Below are positions 58,890 to 64,000 of a stretch of DNA of 64,000 bases, piece by piece (position 1 is the first letter of the stretch; the number at the start of each line of letters is the position of its first letter). The notes under the pieces are model-generated. The model did no database searches. It had not been told where the DNA came from and saw nothing but the letters and a program-made list of their open reading frames with translations. Source of the stretch: Polaribacter sp. HaHaR_3_91 (lineage in GTDB: Bacteria > Bacteroidota > Bacteroidia > Flavobacteriales > Flavobacteriaceae); NCBI RefSeq assembly GCF_019278525.1, contig NZ_CP058986.1:868001-932000 (forward strand), in the 5' to 3' direction. A program made the translations under genes and the position numbers.

Positions 58890-59924
58890 ATGAAAAAAAT
58901 TATTATAGTACTTGCTTTTTTTACAGTTTTATCATGTAAAACAACTTCTAAATCAAGTGAAGATAAAACTTATTTTAAGCAGTCAACAAAAGAAAAAGCA
59001 GCAGATTTTGTACTTACTTTTGGCTCTTGTAATAAACCAGATCAAACGAATCTGTTGTGGGATGATATTGCTGAATTAAATCCAGATGTATGGTTGTGGG
59101 GAGGAGATATTATTTATGCAGACACAGAGAATATGGATAAAATGGAAGCAGATTATAATCTTCAAAAAAAGCAAAAAGGATATGTAAACCTTTTAAAAGA
59201 AACTAAGGTTTTGGGAACTTGGGATGATCATGATTTTGGAGCTAATGATGCAGGTTTAGAATATCCTAAAAAAGAAAAAAGTCAGGAACTATTATTGGAT
59301 TTTTTAGAAGTTGATAAAAATTCTCCTAGAAGAAAAAGAGAAGGAGTGTATCATTCTGAAGTTATAGAAACAGCTAAAGGGTCTGTAAAAGTTATTTTAT
59401 TAGATACTCGTTATTTTAGAACAAGTATTAGCAAAAAAAGTGTAAACGGTGATCAAGAGAGTCGTACTATTTTAGGTGAGCAGCAATGGGCTTGGTTAGA
59501 AAGTGAGTTGGTTAATTCATCTGCAGAATTTAATATTATTTTAAGTAGTGTACAGGTAATTGCAGAAAAACATCCCTATGAAAAGTGGGCAAACTTTCCG
59601 TTAGAACGTAAAAAACTACTGGATGTAATCGTATCTTCAAAAGCTAATAACGTTATTCTATTGTCTGGAGATCGTCATATATCTGAGTTTTCTAAAGAAG
59701 AAGTTAGCGGATTAACTTACCCTTTAATTGATTTTACATCTAGTGGAATGACACATGCAAGTGAGAATTTTACAAAAGAATACAATCCGGCAAGAGTAGG
59801 TAAAGTTATTTCTACAAAAAGTTTTGGGGTGTTAAAAATTAATTTTGATGAAAAAAAGGTTCAGATGGAAATGCGTGGAGATGCCACGTTACAACAAAAA
59901 ATAGAACAAATTTACCCTCTGTAA
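58890..59924 (+). CDS. Alkaline phosphatase D-like (PhoD-type) lipoprotein (344 aa)
   Basis: The lipobox is VLS before Cys16, followed by KTTSKSSED. Metallophosphoesterase motifs of the PhoD family are seen in order: FGSCNKPDQTN, WLWGGDIIYADT (metal Asp), GTWDDHDFGANDAG, LDTRYFRT and LSGDRHISEF (His). PhoD enzymes hydrolyse phosphomonoesters and diesters and bind calcium and iron. Spacing of 13 bases from the EEP lipoprotein gene indicates an operon. Together the two surface enzymes could release phosphate or nucleosides for the upstream TonB receptor. I see no PHO-box-like operator. Confidence 0.9.
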   Translation: MKKIIIVLAFFTVLSCKTTSKSSEDKTYFKQSTKEKAADFVLTFGSCNKPDQTNLLWDDIAELNPDVWLWGGDIIYADTENMDKMEADYNLQKKQKGYVNLLKETKVLGTWDDHDFGANDAGLEYPKKEKSQELLLDFLEVDKNSPRRKREGVYHSEVIETAKGSVKVILLDTRYFRTSISKKSVNGDQESRTILGEQQWAWLESELVNSSAEFNIILSSVQVIAEKHPYEKWANFPLERKKLLDVIVSSKANNVILLSGDRHISEFSKEEVSGLTYPLIDFTSSGMTHASENFTKEYNPARVGKVISTKSFGVLKINFDEKKVQMEMRGDATLQQKIEQIYPL

Positions 59925-60031
59925 TAATTTATAAAGGTCTTATAAGTAATATGCTATTTGCATATAATCCTTATAACTAGCCTTTTTTTGTAGAACACGA
60001 AATCTATGATGTTACTTTGTTTCTAGGAATT

Positions 60032-60661
60032 TTAAAAAATTAATTGCTTTTCTTTCTGTATAATAGAAGCAACAGTTTGACGGGTGACCCCGATAAGGTC
60101 ACCCATATCCTGTTTTGTTAATAGGTTAAATAAAATATAAGATTTACCATTTACATCCTCTATAGGAACATTATAATGATTTTGAAGAGAAGCTATTCTT
60201 TCTTTAACATGTTTTTCTTTAATGTTTTTTAATTTTACTTCTGCAGAACACCATCGTTTTACTAGGTAAGAAATAAACCAGTTAGAAAGAAAAGGGTTTG
60301 TTAATACAGTTGCTTTAAAAAAATCTAAATTGTATACTCTAATTTTACAATCTACGATTGCTTTAGCATATTCTTGAAACTGACCATTAAGGTATTTAAA
60401 GTTGCCAAAAAACTCTGTGTGAGGTAAAACTTCATAAACAAAACTTTCTCCATTGTCTGAGTATCCACCAAGTTTTACCGCACCTTGGATAACTTCGTAT
60501 ATGTAATTTTCTTTATTTGGTGGCAAATATATATATCCATTTTTTTTTACGTTTATTTCAAGTATATGTTCTTTATGGAATTGAATGTTTGAATTATTTA
60601 TTTCAGAAAATAGGTCGAAATTTTCATAACCGTTATTATTTGGTCTATTAATGGTAAGCAT
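60032..60661 (-). CDS. Crp/Fnr-family transcriptional regulator (209 aa)
   Basis: The N-terminal cyclic-nucleotide-binding-like beta roll spans about 30-125 (GYIYLPPNKENYIYEVIQGAVKLG). It is followed by a dimerisation helix (SNWFISYLVKRW) and a C-terminal winged helix-turn-helix (LTKQDMGDLIGVTRQTVASI). There is no Cys cluster as in FNR, and the RxS nucleotide-binding signature of CRP is not evident, so the signal is unknown. It converges on the phosphoesterase operon; whether it controls that operon or others cannot be told. Confidence 0.9.
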   Translation of the reverse strand: MLTINRPNNNGYENFDLFSEINNSNIQFHKEHILEINVKKNGYIYLPPNKENYIYEVIQGAVKLGGYSDNGESFVYEVLPHTEFFGNFKYLNGQFQEYAKAIVDCKIRVYNLDFFKATVLTNPFLSNWFISYLVKRWCSAEVKLKNIKEKHVKERIASLQNHYNVPIEDVNGKSYILFNLLTKQDMGDLIGVTRQTVASIIQKEKQLIF

Positions 60662-60789
60662 ATAAAAGGGTTTAATAAATAAAAATACATGTTTAATTAA
60701 ATAGGAATGTTAAGCAATCATTATTTAACATGTTAAGTTTTTTCTGGAAATATAAATTTTAATAAATGATATAGAGTACTGCTTTAAGG

Positions 60790-60825
60790 ATAGAGCCTTT
60801 CGACTACGCTCAAGACAGGCTCTAT
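60790..60825. repeat. Intergenic hairpin (dispersed-element-like)
   Basis: A perfect 9-bp inverted repeat (60790-60798 with 60817-60825) surrounds ttcgactacgctcaagac. It sits in the 351-base region between the Crp/Fnr gene and rpsP. There is no following T run, so a terminator is unlikely. Similar text is, to my recollection, scattered in many flavobacterial genomes. Confidence 0.6.
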
Positions 60826-60936
60826 GTTTGAGCTCTCTCACATTTTTTTATGGGAAGCGAGTAGTGAAAGCCCATCCCTTGTAGTAACGGCCTAAAAAAT
60901 ATTGATATTTAGCGTTTTAGTTTAAAAAAGGTTTTG

Positions 60937-60944
60937 TACTTTTG
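60937..60944 (+). promoter_or_regulatory. Putative -7 box of rpsP-rimM
   Basis: TACTTTTG matches TAnnTTTG. It is 69 bases before the rpsP ATG, giving a leader of about 60 bases. Confidence 0.6.
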
Positions 60945-61013
60945 CGCCCACTTACTACGAGATAGTGAGATTTTTAATAATAAAGGTCGAGAACCTTAAC
61001 AAATTAACAAATT

Positions 61014-61550
61014 ATGTCTGTAAAGATTAGATTACAAAGACACGGTAAAAAAGGGAAACCATTCTATTGGATCGTTGCCGCTGATGCTCGTGCAAAAAGA
61101 GATGGTAAATACTTAGAAAAAATAGGTACTTACAATCCTAACGCTAACCCTGCAATTATTGATTTAGATGTAGATTTAGCTGTAACTTGGTTACAAAATG
61201 GTGCACAACCAACTGATACTGCAAAAAACATTTTATCTTACAAAGGTGCTATGTTAAAGAATCATTTAGCTGGTGGTGTAAGAAAAGGTGCTTTAACTCA
61301 AGAGCAAGCAGATGCAAAATTTGCAGCGTGGGTAGAAGCAAAAGCTACTAAGATTTCTGATAAAGAAGCTGGTTTATCTAAAGCACAATCTGAGGCGAAA
61401 GCAGCAGCATTGGCAGCAGAAAAAGCAGTAAATGAAGCAAGAATTGAAGCAGCTAAACCAGTTGTTGAAGAAGTAGCAGAAGAGGTTGTTGCTGAGGCTG
61501 AAGAGGCTCCAGAAACTATTGATGATGCAGCAGCAAAAGCAGCAGAATAA
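61014..61550 (+). CDS. rpsP: 30S ribosomal protein S16
   Basis: The first 80 or so residues are canonical S16 (KIRLQRHGKKGKPFYWIVAAD, DGKYLEKIGTYNP, WLQNGAQPTDT). The remaining 100 residues are an Ala/Glu/Lys-rich helical tail (for example SEAKAAALAAEKAVNEARIE), making the protein 178 residues against about 80-90 in E. coli. Extended S16 tails are usual in Bacteroidota. The protein belongs to the small ribosomal subunit and is needed for its assembly. rimM follows 19 bases later and also serves 30S maturation, so this is a functional operon. Confidence 0.97.
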   Translation: MSVKIRLQRHGKKGKPFYWIVAADARAKRDGKYLEKIGTYNPNANPAIIDLDVDLAVTWLQNGAQPTDTAKNILSYKGAMLKNHLAGGVRKGALTQEQADAKFAAWVEAKATKISDKEAGLSKAQSEAKAAALAAEKAVNEARIEAAKPVVEEVAEEVVAEAEEAPETIDDAAAKAAE

Positions 61551-61569
61551 ATTATAAATTATTACGAAG

Positions 61570-62097
61570 ATGCGTAAAGAAGATTGTTTTTATTTAGGCA
61601 AAATCGTTACAAAATATAGTTTTAAAGGTGAAGTTGTTATCAAATTAGATACCGACGAGCCTGAGTTGTATACAGAAATGGAATCAGTTTATGTCGAATT
61701 CGGCACAAACTTGGTTCCATTTTTTATTGATAAAAGTTCATTACACAAAGGAAATCAGTTACGTGTTCAGTTTGAAGATGTTTATTCTGATGAAGAAGCA
61801 GATTCTATCTTAAAATGTGGTGTTTATTTACCAAATACAATGTTGCCAGAATTAACGGGTGACAAATTTTACTATCATGAAGTAATTGGTTTTACAGTTG
61901 TTGATGCTAATTTTGGAGAAGTTGGGCAAATTGTTCATATAAACGACAAAGCAGCGCAACCGCTTTTTGAAATTGACAGGAATGGAACAGAGATTTTTAT
62001 TCCGATGGTAGATGATTTTATCAAAAAAGTAGATAGAGAGAACAAAACAATTCAAGTAGATACTCCAGAGGGGTTGATTGATTTGTATTTGTCTTAA
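61570..62097 (+). CDS. rimM: 16S rRNA processing/ribosome maturation factor RimM
   Basis: 175 residues with the RimM N-terminal beta barrel (YLGKIVTKYSFKGEVVIKLDTD, about 7-85) and the C-terminal PRC barrel (YYHEVIGFTVVDANFGEVGQ, PLFEIDRNGTEIFIPMVDDF, about 95-175). It binds S19 and helps mature the 30S head. Its position directly after rpsP is the common arrangement, although trmD, often third in this operon, is absent here; a tRNA-Ser gene follows. Confidence 0.96.
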   Translation: MRKEDCFYLGKIVTKYSFKGEVVIKLDTDEPELYTEMESVYVEFGTNLVPFFIDKSSLHKGNQLRVQFEDVYSDEEADSILKCGVYLPNTMLPELTGDKFYYHEVIGFTVVDANFGEVGQIVHINDKAAQPLFEIDRNGTEIFIPMVDDFIKKVDRENKTIQVDTPEGLIDLYLS

Positions 62098-62102
62098 AAT
62101 AA

Positions 62103-62189
62103 AGAGAGGTGTCTGAGTGGTCGAAAGAGCTACCTTGGAAAGGTAGTGTACTGGTAACGGTACCGAGGGTTCGAATCCCTTCCTCTCTA
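62103..62189 (+). tRNA. tRNA-Ser (GGA)
   Basis: The full cloverleaf can be folded: acceptor stem 62103-62109 with 62082+100-62188 (agagagg/cctctct), anticodon stem 62130-62134 with 62142-62146, anticodon GGA at 62137-62139, a long variable arm typical of class II tRNA-Ser, and a T arm with ttcgaat at 62170-62176. CCA is not encoded. The exact ends could shift by one base. Confidence 0.95.
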
Positions 62190-62220
62190 CTGAAAAGTAT
62201 TTATAGCTTACGTTTTAAAG

Positions 62221-62252
62221 GTTCTATGTTTAAGTACATGGAACTTTTTTTT
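62221..62252 (+). terminator. Terminator after tRNA-Ser
   Basis: A 9-bp stem with one G-T pair (62221-62229 with 62236-62244) is followed by eight T. The rest of the gap to 62492 is AT-rich with no recognised feature. Confidence 0.8.
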
Positions 62253-62492
62253 GTTTTTATAAAGAGATAATATACCTACTTATAATTTAGGCGGAATAAA
62301 AAAATGAGTTTCAATTTGATAATTTATATATGTATTTTTTAATGAAATGGTATTTTTGTTTAATTATTTTCTTTATATCATCTTTTTTGATATTTATATG
62401 ATAATTTGGTCTATGAAAGATAAATAGTTTGCTTAATATATTGTGTTGTTGTTACAATAACTTTAATAAAGTAAAAAAATAAAGTAAAATTT

Positions 62493-63188
62493 ATGCAAGA
62501 ATATGGAGAATTAGCATTGGCTTTGGTAGCAAAAAACAATCTTAATACATCTGCGATAAATCAAGTAATAGAAACAAGTGAAAGTAATATTTTTCCTGTA
62601 GAAAAAACGGATGCATTAATTTGGAAGGAATTAAAGAGTGGTAAAAAAACAGCTTTAGAAGAGCTTTATAATAGATACGTAAATATATTATTTTCTTATG
62701 GTATGTATCATTCAAAAGATAGAGGTTATGTTATGGACTGTATCCACGATTTATTTGTAGACTTATATAAATACAAAAACAAGCTTTCTAAAACAGATAA
62801 TGTTAAGTATTATCTTTTTAAATCTTTAAAAAGGAAAATTAATAAAAAGTATCATAAAAAAAACACTTCTGTTTCTTTAGATGATTTTGATTATGAAATT
62901 GATGCTATGAATAAAAAGCATTCAGATTCTTGTGAGAAACACATTATAACCGAAGAAGGTATTTCCGAAAGAAACTCAAGGTTAAGAAGTGCAATGAAAA
63001 CTTTAAGTGATAGTCAAAGAAAAGTTTTGAGTTTAAAATTTGAGCAAGAAAAATCTTACGAAGAAATTTCTATGATTATGGAGGTTTCTATTGAATCTGC
63101 CAGAACGTCTGTTTATAGAGCAATTAAAGTATTAAGAAAATTAAATTTCAGTGTTTTATTACTACAGTTATCTTTTTATTTTTTATAA
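62493..63188 (+). CDS. FecI-like ECF RNA polymerase sigma factor (231 aa)
   Basis: Sigma region 2 spans about 47-115 (ALIWKELKSGKKTALEELYN, MDCIHDLFVDLYKYKNKL, NVKYYLFKSLKRKINK). Region 4 spans about 165-220 (MKTLSDSQRKVLSLKFEQEKSYEEISMIMEVSIESARTSV in two pieces). An unusual N-terminal extension of about 40 residues and a hydrophobic C-terminal end (NFSVLLLQLSFYFL) are present. A FecR-type anti-sigma gene follows 100 bases downstream, so this is a cell-surface-signalling sigma factor of the kind that controls SusC/SusD-type uptake loci. Confidence 0.92.
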   Translation: MQEYGELALALVAKNNLNTSAINQVIETSESNIFPVEKTDALIWKELKSGKKTALEELYNRYVNILFSYGMYHSKDRGYVMDCIHDLFVDLYKYKNKLSKTDNVKYYLFKSLKRKINKKYHKKNTSVSLDDFDYEIDAMNKKHSDSCEKHIITEEGISERNSRLRSAMKTLSDSQRKVLSLKFEQEKSYEEISMIMEVSIESARTSVYRAIKVLRKLNFSVLLLQLSFYFL

Positions 63189-63288
63189 AAAACACATTTT
63201 AACGTCTATAAAAAACTGAAAATATGCTATTAATAATATAGCAGTCAAATAAAGTTTTTAAACTAATAATAAAGAATATAAAAAGATC

Positions 63289-64000
63289 ATGAAAGTTAAT
63301 GAATCTAATAAAGTTAAGATTTTACCAATTACAGAATTGGAAAAAACGGCTTTAAAGAATAAAATTTTTAATTCTATTGATAATCTTAGCTATGGAAAAA
63401 GAAATAGAAGAAATAAAGGTTTAGTAATGAGTCTTGCTTTTTCTTTAGTTTTTTTGATAGGTATTGTTTTGTGTTATCAAAATGAACCTAATAGCTCAAT
63501 TACAGATTTTGTAAATACATCAAAATTGGTAGATTTTAATAAAACTGATGAAGTTGTATTGGTTTTAGGAAATGGAGAAAATTTAAAAATAGAAAAAAAG
63601 GATAGTAATATAAATTATTCTAAATCAGGAAAAAAATTAACAATAGGAGAAGATACCGAAATAGAACAAGAAACCTCTAAAAATAGTAAAGTAGCATACA
63701 ATACACTTATTATACCTTATGGTAAACGATCTAAAATAAATCTTTCAGACGGAACGATTGTTTGGTTAAATTCTGGTTCTAAATTAATATATCCGGTAGT
63801 TTTTAATGGAGATAGAAGAAAGTTGTATTTAGAAGGAGAGGCTATTTTTGATGTTGCTCATGATAAAAAACATCCTTTTATTGTAATGTCTAAAGAGCAG
63901 GAGGTTAAAGTTTTAGGAACTGTTTTTGGAGTAACAAGTTATCCGGAAGAAGGAGAAATTAATACGGTTTTAAAAAGCGGAAGTGTGCAAATTAGTTATC
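63289..64000 (+). CDS. FecR-family anti-sigma factor (partial, runs off right edge)
   Basis: The open frame starts at ATG 63289 and continues through the last base (237 codons). Residues 1-44 are cytoplasmic and basic at the end (GKRNRRNKG). One transmembrane helix follows (LVMSLAFSLVFLIGIVLCY, about 45-63), then a periplasmic part with the FecR core: PYGKRSKINLSDGTIVWLNS, SKLIYPVVFNGDRRKLYLEG, EAIFDVAHDKKHPFIV and VLGTVFGV. In Bacteroidota such proteins hold the upstream sigma factor until a TonB receptor signals ligand binding. The receptor gene is expected to the right of this window. Confidence 0.93.
   Translation, partial: MKVNESNKVKILPITELEKTALKNKIFNSIDNLSYGKRNRRNKGLVMSLAFSLVFLIGIVLCYQNEPNSSITDFVNTSKLVDFNKTDEVVLVLGNGENLKIEKKDSNINYSKSGKKLTIGEDTEIEQETSKNSKVAYNTLIIPYGKRSKINLSDGTIVWLNSGSKLIYPVVFNGDRRKLYLEGEAIFDVAHDKKHPFIVMSKEQEVKVLGTVFGVTSYPEEGEINTVLKSGSVQISY

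Overview
The window is a low-GC chromosomal segment from a member of the Bacteroidota, almost certainly a marine Flavobacteriaceae (Polaribacter/Tenacibaculum-like; the genus is a guess). The evidence is: type IX secretion (T9SS) C-terminal sorting domains, a gldA gliding gene, a short primary sigma factor of the Bacteroidota kind, -7 promoter boxes of the TAnnTTTG type, GLPGLI and Oar-like TonB proteins, and a FecI/FecR pair.

Region 1 (1-30,012, all minus strand) is almost entirely a family of secreted giant proteins. Three intact genes encode 3065, 1718 and 4434 residues. They carry different N-terminal parts (thrombospondin type 3 calcium repeats, PA14 and jelly-roll-like domains, tandem cadherin-like Ig domains) but share one C-terminal module of about 790-800 residues that ends in a T9SS sorting domain. 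A fourth copy with its own signal sequence and no long stalk runs off the left edge. At least three broken copies (491-634, 10278-10499, 10761-10937) lie between the intact genes, so the cluster has grown and decayed by duplication. A 49-residue membrane protein gene with a PPPPPGLxID motif is tucked behind the second giant gene. The largest gene carries six tandem copies of a 332-residue block, several of them identical at DNA level.

Region 2 (30,012-39,400) is housekeeping: a CBS protein, a PepSY membrane protein, an exonuclease/GIY-YIG fusion that starts directly after the rpe stop codon, a 1.2 kb cluster of intergenic palindromic repeats, the primary sigma factor, an ECF sigma factor followed by a 61-residue protein and a small mechanosensitive channel, and a deoxynucleoside kinase.

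Region 3 (39,500-54,300) holds a GLPGLI/outer-membrane barrel pair, a geranylgeranyl-reductase-like flavoprotein with a membrane partner, gldA, a HAD phosphatase/lactone oxidase pair, a small membrane protein, DnaE with a fused N-terminal exonuclease, and a PA2169-type four-helix protein.

Region 4 (54,600-64,000) holds an Oar-like TonB receptor followed by two lipoprotein phosphoesterases (a likely phosphate or nucleic-acid scavenging unit), a Crp/Fnr regulator, rpsP-rimM, tRNA-Ser(GGA), and a FecI-type sigma/FecR-type anti-sigma pair whose target genes lie beyond the right edge.
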